Origin: Fen-1298 sp050015675
GTDB lineage: Bacteria; Bacteroidota; Ignavibacteria; UBA10030
Reading direction: 5' to 3'
Length of the DNA stretch: 64,000 nucleotides
NCBI GenBank assembly: GCA_050015675.1
Contig: JBEKAY010000013.1
Span: forward strand, 1 to 64,000
Under the pieces are notes generated by a model, which was given only the letters and a program-made list of their open reading frames with translations, was not told the origin of the DNA and ran no database searches. A program made the position numbers and the translations under genes. This document shows, piece by piece, positions 16,120 to 25,143 of this stretch. The first letter of the stretch is position 1. Each line of letters opens with the position of its first letter.

Positions 16120-16928
16120 AACAAATTCCTTTCTCTCAACAGTTTGTTGAATATTTTCGAGAAAAAAGATATATCCATGAAGCTAACCTTTGGTTGGCAC
16201 AGTCCCCTGAATCGAATTTCTCGATTGAAGACAAGTATCATACACTTCGGGACAAAGAAGGATGGATATATTCGGATGCAATCGTTGAACAACTGCCCAT
16301 CATCGCTCAGAGTGATCCCCATTATGCACAATGGCTTGTTCGAAAAAACTCATTTCATCGTTTCGTGCACTATCTTATCGCTCAACATCCTGGTAGTGCA
16401 GTATTAGATGTGGGGTGCGGCAGTGGGTGGATGGCAAATGGACTTTCAAAAAAGGGTTTTCAAGTATATGCAATCGACCTCAATTATCATGAATTGCAGC
16501 AGGCAGCGCGTATCTTTGGTGAGACAACAAATGTGACCTGGCTCTATGGAGATATATTATCAGATGTTTTACCTCATGACTCAATGGACTATGTTGTCAT
16601 GGCGAGTTCGCTGCAATACTTTGTCAATATTTCACCATTGATGGAATCGTTATTCCGGATACTTCGTGATGCCGGCGAGATTCATATTATCGATACACCG
16701 TTTTACTCGGCCAACAAAAAGGACAAGGCCGCTCAGCGATCAAGAGCGTACTATGCAAGTATCGGGTGTCCCGATTTTGCAAATCATTATTTTTATAGAA
16801 CCTATGATGAGCTTCGCGACTATTCCTTCCGTGTGCAGTATCATCCTAAACGAGTGATGAACAAAGTAAGTAATTTTCTCGGGCAGGGAGGATCTCCATT
16901 TCCATGGATTATTATTCAAAAGTCGTGA
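16116..16928 (+). CDS. Class I SAM-dependent methyltransferase (second of two)
   Basis: A UbiE/Methyltransf_11-type enzyme with AVLDVGCGSGWMANGLSKKG, then AIDLN, and YVVMASSLQYF at motif IV. I place the start at the GTG at 16116, which overlaps the previous stop as GTGA; a longer frame from 16077 would add 13 residues inside the previous gene. That gives 270 residues. The N-terminal 100 residues before the SAM domain are unusually long and may bind the substrate. It ends in a GTGA overlap with the ABC transporter gene. Confidence 0.83.
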   Translation: MKQIPFSQQFVEYFREKRYIHEANLWLAQSPESNFSIEDKYHTLRDKEGWIYSDAIVEQLPIIAQSDPHYAQWLVRKNSFHRFVHYLIAQHPGSAVLDVGCGSGWMANGLSKKGFQVYAIDLNYHELQQAARIFGETTNVTWLYGDILSDVLPHDSMDYVVMASSLQYFVNISPLMESLFRILRDAGEIHIIDTPFYSANKKDKAAQRSRAYYASIGCPDFANHYFYRTYDELRDYSFRVQYHPKRVMNKVSNFLGQGGSPFPWIIIQKS

Positions 16929-18721
16929 CACGCCAACTTCGGATGCTGAAAGATTCTTTCAAAAAAGTAGCTCACCTTCTAAGCAAAAAACAGAAGAGAA
17001 CGTATACCATCTCAATAATATTTATGTTTCTCAGTTCCCTGCTTGAGCTTTTTACTATCGGCCTTCTTGTTCCCTTTCTCGGAATGATTATCTCTCCTGC
17101 ATCATGGATGCACTACACTTGGATCGCATCGTTTCTTTCCCCATTTAGATCCTTATCTTTTCCCGATCTCATTCTTATTTTGGGAATAGTTCTATTTTCA
17201 TTGTTCATCGTCAAGAATGGTATAAGTTATTTTTTATATTCGTATTACAATCGATTTGTCTATTCATTAGCGACAGAGTTGGCAGAGAATAAATTGCGCC
17301 ACTATTATTCACTTCCATTTCTCGATTACCAAAAAAGCAACACAGCGGAAATACTTCGGGAAATCTCTTCCCTTCCGATTGAGTTCGCCCATCATATCAT
17401 CCTGGGAAGCATGATTATTCTCTCAGAATCGATGGTACTGACCTTGTTTGCGGCAGGAATGGTAGTGCTTCAATTCCGAATGTTTTTAATGATGATATCC
17501 ATACTGCTTCCGTTTGTATTCTTGGCATGGTATGCCAGCGGCCGGTTTTTGAGAAAAGCGAAAGAGACTATTCAGCAAAAAAGTCCAGAGAATTTCAGCA
17601 CCCTTTCTGACGCATTGTTCGTTTTTCAGGAAACAAAATTATACAACAAAGAAAAATATTTCTCCGACCGATATGTTATTGGGCAGCGTGATCTCAATCT
17701 TCAATTGGGAAAACTTAATGCCGCAAATGCTATCCCGAGCAAGTTATCGGAAATATTTGCAATTGCCGGAATTCTGCTCATACTCTTCTTCTATTATTCG
17801 TTCGAAGGACAATTAACAATATCCGTCGTGTCCCTCCTGACAATGTTTGTTGCATTCGCATATCGGGCTATTCCCTCCATTAATAAAATTCTAAATGCGG
17901 CGGTACATATGCGCACGTATTCTTTCACGATAGACGCCATGCCGACCGCTCAAGGTGCAGATATACAAATATCACAACCAGATGATGGGCTTTATTCTCC
18001 ACTGCAGTTTATAAAGGCAATTGATTTACGCCATATCACATTTTCATATCCACAAAGAAGAAAAGCTGTCCTCGACAACCTTACATTGCATATTGCAAAA
18101 GGAGAAATTATCGGACTTGTCGGACACTCAGGATCGGGAAAAACCACGTTGATGAGAGTCCTTGTCCAATTGATCAAGCAATATTCGGGCACTTTGATGC
18201 TTGACGGCAATGAGCTTCACCCCGCTGACATTCATTCTTGGAATCGACTCTTCGCCTACGTGACACAGGACTCTTTTATACTTTCTGATACAGTTGAAGC
18301 AAATATTGCATTTGGAATACCGAAATTCTCAATCGATACTGAAAGAGTCCATGAAGTGCTGCAAAGAGTTGGACTTGCGGATTTTGTGAGTAAACTTCCC
18401 GATGGTATTTATACCCGTGTGGGAGAACATGGAAAAAATATTTCAGGAGGACAGAAACAACGTTTCATTATTGCGCGTGCATTATATCGTAATGCCGAAA
18501 TATTCATCTTTGATGAAGCTATGAGTGCGGTGGATTCTGTTTCTGTTCAAGAAGTGTTGAGAACACTTTCATCACTTCATCGTGAAGGAAAAACGATCAT
18601 CATCGTTTCACATCACCAAAATTCGGTGTCACTGTGTACCAAGATCTATTCGTTAAAACAAGGAAAACTTCAGGTAATCCCACACCCACACACAACAAAA
18701 AAACGAGGAATAATGAAATGA
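16925..18721 (+). CDS. ABC transporter, fused permease and ATPase (MsbA/lipid or peptide exporter type)
   Basis: About 598 residues from a GTG at 16925 (GTGA with the previous stop); a longer frame begins at 16904. The N-terminal half has six predicted membrane segments, the first around TISIIFMFLSSLLELFTIGL. The C-terminal ATPase has Walker A GHSGSGKTT, signature ISGGQKQR, and Walker B IFIFDEAMSAVD. Such half-transporters work as homodimers and export lipids, glycolipids, peptides or polysaccharide precursors. Its place behind biosynthetic genes suggests it exports their product. No peptidase C39 domain is present, so a double-glycine peptide leader is not implied. Confidence 0.9.
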   Translation: MTRQLRMLKDSFKKVAHLLSKKQKRTYTISIIFMFLSSLLELFTIGLLVPFLGMIISPASWMHYTWIASFLSPFRSLSFPDLILILGIVLFSLFIVKNGISYFLYSYYNRFVYSLATELAENKLRHYYSLPFLDYQKSNTAEILREISSLPIEFAHHIILGSMIILSESMVLTLFAAGMVVLQFRMFLMMISILLPFVFLAWYASGRFLRKAKETIQQKSPENFSTLSDALFVFQETKLYNKEKYFSDRYVIGQRDLNLQLGKLNAANAIPSKLSEIFAIAGILLILFFYYSFEGQLTISVVSLLTMFVAFAYRAIPSINKILNAAVHMRTYSFTIDAMPTAQGADIQISQPDDGLYSPLQFIKAIDLRHITFSYPQRRKAVLDNLTLHIAKGEIIGLVGHSGSGKTTLMRVLVQLIKQYSGTLMLDGNELHPADIHSWNRLFAYVTQDSFILSDTVEANIAFGIPKFSIDTERVHEVLQRVGLADFVSKLPDGIYTRVGEHGKNISGGQKQRFIIARALYRNAEIFIFDEAMSAVDSVSVQEVLRTLSSLHREGKTIIIVSHHQNSVSLCTKIYSLKQGKLQVIPHPHTTKKRGIMK

Positions 18722-19290
18722 ATCCGTTATTGCTTTTGTATTGTCTGGTCGTGACGCTCGTATCTTTGGCCCTCATTCTCGCTTATACGAAGTTTCATCG
18801 ATTCAAACGAAAGGTTGCTCTGCACGAAGATCATTTCTCTCGATTAATTGAAATTGCGAAACAATCACTCAAATCACTCGATGTACCTATTGGCACCATC
18901 CTTCTCTACAAAGATAAGATTATCGGAGAAGGATACAATACGGTTCTTCGCAATGCAAAAGCAGGTGAACATGCGGAAATAAACGCCATATCTGATGCAA
19001 TGAGCAAGATGGGAATAGAAACTTTTTTTTCACTGGAGAGGGATTCACTAGTGCTGGTTTCGACATTTGAACCGTGCGTGATGTGTGTGGGAGCTTTCAT
19101 CAATTATAATATTCAACATGTGTACTTTCTCACAGAAAAGGAATTTTTATATACCGGAAAAGAACAAGCTCTCTTCCTCCGTTATCTCTTTCGGCGTAAA
19201 CAAGTTAAACATTGCAATGAACAAGATTCATTGTTCGAAGAACATCCTGGCTATCCACATAAAATAATTGGAATCCCTATCGAAAGATAA
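18718..19290 (+). CDS. Membrane-anchored cytidine/deoxycytidylate-deaminase-like protein
   Basis: The ATG at 18718 overlaps the ABC transporter stop as ATGA and gives 190 residues. A single N-terminal membrane segment (LLLLYCLVVTLVSLALILAY) is followed by a zinc deaminase domain with HAEINA and PCVMC, the zinc ligands and catalytic glutamate of the CDA/TadA fold. The order fits nucleoside or tRNA-adenosine deaminase relatives, but the membrane anchor is unusual for soluble nucleotide metabolism. It is the last gene of the operon and faces a glycosyltransferase gene 31 bp away. A role in modifying the exported compound is inferred only from the operon. Confidence 0.8.
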   Translation: MNPLLLLYCLVVTLVSLALILAYTKFHRFKRKVALHEDHFSRLIEIAKQSLKSLDVPIGTILLYKDKIIGEGYNTVLRNAKAGEHAEINAISDAMSKMGIETFFSLERDSLVLVSTFEPCVMCVGAFINYNIQHVYFLTEKEFLYTGKEQALFLRYLFRRKQVKHCNEQDSLFEEHPGYPHKIIGIPIER

Positions 19291-19321
19291 GGGATTGAAA
19301 AAAGTATAGCGTTTTGATTAA

Positions 19322-20452
19322 TCATTGGCGCTCGTTCTGTTCTCTTATTTCGTTATACAATTTTCTATGTTTGAAACAAGTCCACTCACCGTTATGCACT
19401 TCTGCAAATGATCTATTTCGTAATCGAATGTCCGGGAGGTATTCTGGATGCTCGAGCAAGCGTTCAATTTTCTTCACTAATCCTTCTGCGTCTTCCGGCG
19501 AAACCATAACGTTTTCGTCGCCGACATCTGCGAGTAATCCTACTTTTGTTCCGACCACAACGACACCGGACGCAAAAGCCTCCATGACAACGACCGCCTC
19601 TCCTTCGTATCGAGACGTCAAGAGAAGAAAATCTGAGTTATGTAATTCGGCGGGTATTTTTTCGTAAGGTATTTTTCCTTTCCACAGAATTTTATCATCG
19701 ACTCCAAGATCACGTGCATATTTTAGAACTAAACCATTCAGTATGTCTAAGCCGATAATCGTAAGCCTGCAATTGATTATTCGGCTAAGAAGAGAAAATG
19801 CTTTCACCAATGTAAATGGATCCTTTACTCTATTTATATTACCGATAAAAATGAACTGGAGAGGCTCGACAAGTGCGCGCGGATGATATGTAAAGATTGA
19901 TGGATCGACTCCAAAAGGAATCACCGACAAATGTTGAGGCGAAATTCCATGCGCATCCAGCAGGTTTTTTTGATACTGCGTGAGCACGACGACGTGATCG
20001 GCGTTTTGGATACACCATCGAACCATCATCTTTTTAACGGGATGAGACATACTACCATACCGAATCGACGGCAAATACACAATGTCACCTCCCGGCAAGC
20101 TGACAATACTAGGAATATGCAATATCTTCCCGGTTATGACAGCTACGAGCCCTTGATTAAATATCCAGAAACCATGGACAGCACTGAATTTTGCTTCTCT
20201 GTTATCTGCTCTTATCCGCCAGAGAAAATATATGAATTTAAGAAGTTTATTCTTTTCCAATATCTTTGGCGGAAAAACGAAGGAACACTGACGCGACAAT
20301 AATATTGGATGCGGAGTGTGTTGCGAAAAGGAGTAAATGCGAAGATGATAAAATTCACTTAAACGATACAGCAAATCAATGAGTGATGGAATATTATCGT
20401 TAATCTCAATACCACCAGGCACCACTATTACTAGATTCGATTTATTGTCCAT
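19322..20452 (-). CDS. Glycosyltransferase family 4
   Basis: The 376-residue GT-B enzyme has an N-terminal acceptor domain (VIVVPGGIEINDN) and the donor-binding domain with FIGNINRVKDPFTLVKAFSL and the EX7E-type motif EGEAVVVMEAFASGVVVVGT. It should transfer a sugar from a nucleotide donor during surface glycan or glycolipid assembly at the inner membrane. It lies 6 bp downstream of a GT9 gene on the same strand and converges with the deaminase gene. Donor and acceptor are unknown. Confidence 0.88.
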   Translation of the reverse strand: MDNKSNLVIVVPGGIEINDNIPSLIDLLYRLSEFYHLRIYSFSQHTPHPILLSRQCSFVFPPKILEKNKLLKFIYFLWRIRADNREAKFSAVHGFWIFNQGLVAVITGKILHIPSIVSLPGGDIVYLPSIRYGSMSHPVKKMMVRWCIQNADHVVVLTQYQKNLLDAHGISPQHLSVIPFGVDPSIFTYHPRALVEPLQFIFIGNINRVKDPFTLVKAFSLLSRIINCRLTIIGLDILNGLVLKYARDLGVDDKILWKGKIPYEKIPAELHNSDFLLLTSRYEGEAVVVMEAFASGVVVVGTKVGLLADVGDENVMVSPEDAEGLVKKIERLLEHPEYLPDIRLRNRSFAEVHNGEWTCFKHRKLYNEIREQNERQ

Positions 20453-20458
20453 GGAGAG

Positions 20459-21514
20459 CTATTCACTCTGACATTTTTTTTGCAATAACTCTCTTGCAAT
20501 CTTGATGACGAAATCCGGTGTGTGACGTGTTAAGCAATGAACATCGCCAAAACGGCACAATGGCTGGGCGCATTCTCCGCAATCGAGATCAGACGAATCG
20601 AGACACACAGAAAACCCGCCTATCGGCTTCGACCATATACTCTTCGTCGATCCGAACAGCGCAATGACAGGAATCTGAGATATCCATGCCATATGCATTA
20701 ATCCGGAATCTTCTGTAAGAACCAAGTCTGCTTTTTGCAGAATATTAAATGCTTCCGCCTGTGTTGTCATGCCGACAAGCGAAATAAGGTTGTCGCCCAA
20801 TCGGTTCTTCAGAAATTCTGCTTTTGCAAGAATCGCATCTACACCGATCACAGCGAATTGAACATTGGTCTCAATAGTCTCCAGCCAGGTTCGAACAAAC
20901 TGAATGTAATATTCCAGTGGCCAATTCTTTGTTACGAAATTCCCCGCGGGATTTAAAACGAACAGTTTCTTTGCAGGATTGAAATTGGATGAGAATAGCT
21001 TGTTAAGTCCTATTTCGTTATCGCGAAGTTCAAGCTTGGGCAACGCATTCGGTAACGGTGCAAAACCGAGTTTATCGATTGTGATTTTTATCCGTTCACC
21101 AGCGGTATGCAAAGAGAACCGATCGTATTCACAAAAACTTCTTGGATGTAGCACCCTTCGAATCATCCGACTCAAAGGATTTCGCTGCAGGTCGAGCACT
21201 ATATCATATCGCTCTCGCATCAATGATGGCAGACTTCCGAAAGCATAGAACCATTGTTGTTTCGAATTTCTTCCGCCGCCAATCGTATATACTCGATCGA
21301 ACAACTTCATATTGCACGGAAGTGGAGAAAACTCTCCCCGCGTTAAAAAATGAAATTGTGTCGATGGCAATATCGCTTGCAGTGCCTGCATATACGGTAA
21401 AGTGATAACCACATCACCGAAAGAGTGAAAGCGCATCACTAGAACCTTCTTCGGCGGCTTTGATAATATCCACGAACGATGCTCGAATGATTCGATGGTT
21501 GGAGGTGTTTTCAT
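20459..21514 (-). CDS. Glycosyltransferase family 9 (heptosyltransferase-like)
   Basis: The 351-residue protein has the WaaC/WaaF-like start KVLVMRFHSFGDVVITLPYM, the middle FVLNPAGNFVTKNWP, and the donor-site block LTEDSGLMHMAWISQIPVIALFG followed later by a cysteine-rich LDCGECAQPLC. GT9 enzymes add heptose in the lipopolysaccharide core. The gene therefore supports a Gram-negative envelope. It precedes the GT4 gene by 6 bp, so the two probably act on the same glycan. Confidence 0.88.
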   Translation of the reverse strand: MKTPPTIESFEHRSWILSKPPKKVLVMRFHSFGDVVITLPYMQALQAILPSTQFHFLTRGEFSPLPCNMKLFDRVYTIGGGRNSKQQWFYAFGSLPSLMRERYDIVLDLQRNPLSRMIRRVLHPRSFCEYDRFSLHTAGERIKITIDKLGFAPLPNALPKLELRDNEIGLNKLFSSNFNPAKKLFVLNPAGNFVTKNWPLEYYIQFVRTWLETIETNVQFAVIGVDAILAKAEFLKNRLGDNLISLVGMTTQAEAFNILQKADLVLTEDSGLMHMAWISQIPVIALFGSTKSIWSKPIGGFSVCLDSSDLDCGECAQPLCRFGDVHCLTRHTPDFVIKIARELLQKKCQSE

Positions 21515-21708
21515 GGGTTTTTTAAATTGATATGAACAAAGAACATGTTTTCTTCCTTAAATAACGTTCCAGTCCATAGCACCTTATTCATTCAATTGCG
21601 TCACCCCTTTCAAAAACGATCCAGTACTATAGTAGGGAAAAATATAATTTGGATCAAAGGAGATAACTAATTGCCGGAAAAGATATAAAGCAGATGAAAA
21701 ATTTCGTT

Positions 21709-22854
21709 TTACCCACGCGTAAATTCAATCGTACGTGAAAGAAGAGAAGGAAATCCCGCAAGCGCCAATCCGCTTACCTTCTTCCCCAGCCGTGAAAGAA
21801 GTACTTGTTGAATTTCTTTTGCAATCCGAAGCCGTCGCTGAAAACTTGATCTCCATCGCTTGGTATACAGGCTCGATAAGGCATCGCAGTTCAACGCCTT
21901 TCTTCTCCCTTCATCCAGAACAGAAGCGATAATTTTTGCACTTTCCATGGCCATACCGATCCCATCACCGGCAAGCGGTGCAATAACCTGGGCTGCATCG
22001 CCAATCATGAATATTCCATCTTCGACAAGATTTTTCTTTCCGAAATAAATATCGCCCGAGCCATAGATCGGAAATGAAGAAAGCATGTTTTCAAAATCTC
22101 CGGATATCGCTTGAGCAAAATATTGGTTCGCCTTCAGCAGCTCGGTGATCTTTGCTCGCGGTTGAATGTCATTGGGAGAACGCTCTTCAAGAAAACAGAG
22201 AGTCACGGTGTCGTCATTTACGACATTCACTCCGCAATACATGTTGCGTCCGGTATAAATTTGAATTTCATGTTGCGGAACATTTGGCAGATATTTTTTG
22301 TGGACATGGAATTTAATGCCATTTAATCGAGACCGGCTTTTCCTGTACGTTCTATGTAGTGTCTTGTCCAACGAGAGAGATTTTCCATGCGCAACAATCA
22401 CATGCCGTGCAGTGATATTTTCCGTTCCTCCTGGTACCGCAAGAGCGACATTGTACGCTCCTTCGGTATGGTGAATGGCTTCGACCGTCTTCGGTTGATA
22501 GATCAACGCACCAGCCTTGCGTGCATTGTCGAGCAAAAACGAGTCAAACACCCCGCGTTTCAATCCATATGCAGTAAATGGAAGTTCAGTGGTGTACGAT
22601 TGTGAATATTCCGTACAAAACCGGAACGAGGTCAACGGATTTGGATGAAGCAAATGAAAGCCCTCGCTGAGATGCAGTTCTCCAAGGATCTGTGAGACTT
22701 CTCTTGAGAGAAATTCTCCGCATAATGTCTCTCGTGGAAAATCTTTTTTTTCGATAACACACACCCGAAAGTTCATCTGGGCAAGGTACAACGCTACAGT
22801 GGAGCCAGCCGGTCCGCCACCCACGATAGCAATATCAATTTGTGGATCCGTCAA
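21709..22854 (-). CDS. FAD-dependent oxidoreductase, geranylgeranyl-reductase/hydroxylase type
   Basis: From a TTG at 22854, which overlaps the preceding stop as TTGA, the product begins TDPQIDIAIVGGGPAGSTVA, the FAD-binding GxGxxG at the correct distance from the N-terminus. The longer frame from 22935 would run 27 residues into the methyltransferase gene and is unlikely. A second FAD motif reads GIFMIGDAAQVIAPLAGDGI. The size of about 381 residues and these motifs fit the UbiH/geranylgeranyl reductase superfamily. Behind a type III PKS and a methyltransferase it corresponds in order to the flavoprotein of srsABC loci, which hydroxylates an alkylresorcinol. That function is inferred. Confidence 0.87.
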   Translation of the reverse strand: MTDPQIDIAIVGGGPAGSTVALYLAQMNFRVCVIEKKDFPRETLCGEFLSREVSQILGELHLSEGFHLLHPNPLTSFRFCTEYSQSYTTELPFTAYGLKRGVFDSFLLDNARKAGALIYQPKTVEAIHHTEGAYNVALAVPGGTENITARHVIVAHGKSLSLDKTLHRTYRKSRSRLNGIKFHVHKKYLPNVPQHEIQIYTGRNMYCGVNVVNDDTVTLCFLEERSPNDIQPRAKITELLKANQYFAQAISGDFENMLSSFPIYGSGDIYFGKKNLVEDGIFMIGDAAQVIAPLAGDGIGMAMESAKIIASVLDEGRRKALNCDALSSLYTKRWRSSFQRRLRIAKEIQQVLLSRLGKKVSGLALAGFPSLLSRTIEFTRG

Positions 22855-23543
22855 GTGAGTTTCACAATACACACAAGCCAACGGAACGCCCATGTCCGTT
22901 GAACAGTATATGATGCCGATGGAAGCGAAGCGCATAGACGCAAGAGTTCACTTCGCGTAAAGCCTCGCCGTACGGAAAGCGGCCCATCGTTTTTCACCAT
23001 GACACTGCGGGAGAATAGTCGTGTAAGGAGGTAAATGCCGAGGTAAGCGAATAACGAGCGACGCAGATCATTGATAACAATGCCGAATCGAGCTGTTGAA
23101 TACAAAGATGGAAGAATGTGATGTAATTCCTGTTCTGTAAAATGATGAAGAAACAGCGAGGCATGAATGATATCGAATGTCTGTTTATGAAAAGGAAGAT
23201 CAAGAACAGATCCGTGAACCACTGTAAGAGACGGGTTCGCCTGCGCGGCATATGCGCATGCCCGCTTATTGAGATCAAGAGAGGTAATTTTTATATCAGA
23301 ATGCACAGACGAAATAGCTTGCGCAATATCAGAGCCTCCTGCCCCTACATCAAGAATCGAAAGCGTGTTTGCGGGAGGTTTCTGTTTCAACAAAGTTTTG
23401 ACCCCCTTGCGTGATGTAGTGTTCCCGCCCAGCCAAGTATTGATGACACTCAGTTCTCGAAATGCCTCATCAAGACGTCCATCCTGGATCGTCACATCAT
23501 CCATAATTTCTTTTTGTGCGCTTCGCGGAAGTACTCCCATCAT
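22851..23543 (-). CDS. Class I SAM-dependent methyltransferase of the type III PKS cluster
   Basis: The ATG at 23543 overlaps the PKS stop as ATGA; the frame reaches back to 23600, but that part lies inside the PKS gene. The product of about 230 residues has the SAM motif LSILDVGAGGSDIAQAIS, an acidic motif in SLDLNKRA, and FDIIHASLFLHHF at motif IV. It ends in a TTGA overlap with the oxidoreductase gene. It probably methylates the ring of the polyketide product, by analogy with SrsB. Confidence 0.87.
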   Translation of the reverse strand: MMGVLPRSAQKEIMDDVTIQDGRLDEAFRELSVINTWLGGNTTSRKGVKTLLKQKPPANTLSILDVGAGGSDIAQAISSVHSDIKITSLDLNKRACAYAAQANPSLTVVHGSVLDLPFHKQTFDIIHASLFLHHFTEQELHHILPSLYSTARFGIVINDLRRSLFAYLGIYLLTRLFSRSVMVKNDGPLSVRRGFTRSELLRLCASLPSASYTVQRTWAFRWLVCIVKLT

Positions 23544-24628
23544 ACACCTTTCAAGAATGCGACTTCCATCGTTAATCCCGGCCCAAAAGCGATCGCGCAT
23601 ACATCTTCCCCCTTACGAATCGTTCGTGTGGCAAGAAGTTCTTTCATCACGAATAGAATGGATGCCGACGACATATTCCCATAATTTTTGAGAACTGTCC
23701 GTGAGGGTTCCATCTCTTTATCGCTCACATTCAATCCCACTTGTAAGGCATCGAGGATCACTCTACCGCCGGGATGTAATACCCAGTGATGAATATTCTC
23801 AGAATCCAATCCGTTCAGTGTGAATAATCTGCGTAGTACCGGGATCGCCTCTTCGGAAATAATTCGTGGCAGTTCGGAGGAGAGCATCATTTCAAAACCG
23901 AAATTACCAATCTTCCATCCCATGTATTCCGATGAATTTGGAAAGAGATAAGAATGCGTGCGCATCAATTGCAAGCGTGGTGAATACACCGAAGCATTCG
24001 AGAACAACGCGACAGCACATCCATCTGCAAAGATCATATTTGCCAAAATGTTATCGCGGGTCGGTTCCGTCTGCAAATGGAGACTGCATAATTCTACGGC
24101 AATAAGGAGCGTAGTGCTCTTTTCACTCTCGGCGGTCCGAAGCGCTTCAAGCACCGACGTGAAACCGACAAGTGCCGCGGCGCATCCCATAAACCCGATA
24201 TGTGTTCTTTGTACGGATGCAGGGAGATGAAATTCATTCATTAAATAATAATCGATTCCGGGTGCATAAAAACCCGTGCACGATACGGTGATAAGCCGAA
24301 CGACGGAAGAAGGATCGCAATGAGTCTCCTCAAGCAAACGTCCGACTGCATCTTTTGTCAGTGTCTTTGTCCATCGCTCATATTCAATCATTCGCGATTT
24401 TGTGTCGGGCGTTTTGGCGCCTGCATCCGTGGAATAAAATCGCCGCGGAGATGAAGGATCTCCGTCAGGAACAACCACATAACGTGTATCAATACCGGAA
24501 TGCTGGGACGCGGCATCGATCAGACGTGCAATCGCAGGACGAACTGCCATGCGGACTTTGAGTTCTTCTGCAGCCCTGGCTTGACTTACTTTATATGGCG
24601 GCGATGCCGTTGATATATGAATAAGCAT
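23540..24628 (-). CDS. Type III polyketide synthase (chalcone/stilbene synthase family)
   Basis: The 362-residue length is typical. The catalytic triad is complete: Cys149 in GFMGCAAAL, His285 in WVLHPGG, and Asn318 in NYGNMSSASILF. These enzymes extend an acyl starter with malonyl-CoA and cyclise to alkylresorcinols or alkylpyrones. It is the first gene of a three-gene unit with a methyltransferase and a flavoprotein, each joined by a 4-bp overlap. The likely product is a membrane phenolic lipid or alkylquinone. The starter specificity is not readable. Confidence 0.92.
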   Translation of the reverse strand: MLIHISTASPPYKVSQARAAEELKVRMAVRPAIARLIDAASQHSGIDTRYVVVPDGDPSSPRRFYSTDAGAKTPDTKSRMIEYERWTKTLTKDAVGRLLEETHCDPSSVVRLITVSCTGFYAPGIDYYLMNEFHLPASVQRTHIGFMGCAAALVGFTSVLEALRTAESEKSTTLLIAVELCSLHLQTEPTRDNILANMIFADGCAVALFSNASVYSPRLQLMRTHSYLFPNSSEYMGWKIGNFGFEMMLSSELPRIISEEAIPVLRRLFTLNGLDSENIHHWVLHPGGRVILDALQVGLNVSDKEMEPSRTVLKNYGNMSSASILFVMKELLATRTIRKGEDVCAIAFGPGLTMEVAFLKGV

Positions 24629-24750
24629 TCGTATCTCTTCTCCCCCATTGCTGGAATAAAACTGCCTCCCGGAAACCTATGATATGCTTAAACAACTTAT
24701 ACCATCTACTTCGTTCCACGGTAATCCGTTCCTTCTCTTTTTTGACTTAC

Positions 24751-25083
24751 CTATCTCATGTTACGCATAGAGTGGATTTTTGACCGCGCAACCGTTGCTA
24801 TGATCATAATACCAGCAGGCAATATCGTTCTGTCATCCGTGTAGAGTTTTTCTTCGATGCTATCGCCAATAATGAGAACACCATCGGCAGATTCGACTGC
24901 TCGAACGTGAGGCTTGACGATGTGCCCTAAATCTTTGGACTTCGAAATATCTTCTGCCAAGAATCGAGTGATTTTATCATGGCTGATATCACCCAGTAAA
25001 AGGGCGAATAATCGTCTCAGTGGTGTTGTGACATACGCACTGAGTAAGTAATCGCTCTACAAGTCCAAATGAGTTTTGTCCAT
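24751..25083 (-). pseudogene. Transposase remnant (DDE-type), N-terminal fragment
   Basis: From an ATG at 25083 the frame reads MDKTHLDL, an in-frame TAG at 25057-25059, then SDYLLSAYVTTPLRRLFALL and GDISHDKITRFLAEDIS, continuing to HIVKPHVRAVESADGVLIIG and DSIEEKLYTDD. I recognise these as the N-terminal part of an IS transposase. After YTDD a frameshift moves the conserved NDIACWYYDHS to another frame. The rest of the transposase and any terminal inverted repeats are absent, so it is a dead insertion-sequence fragment beside the PKS locus. Confidence 0.75.
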
Positions 25084-25143
25084 TGAAACTCTCCCCTCTG
25101 TCCTTTTTCATTAGACAACTCATCGAAGATTAAACATATTCGC

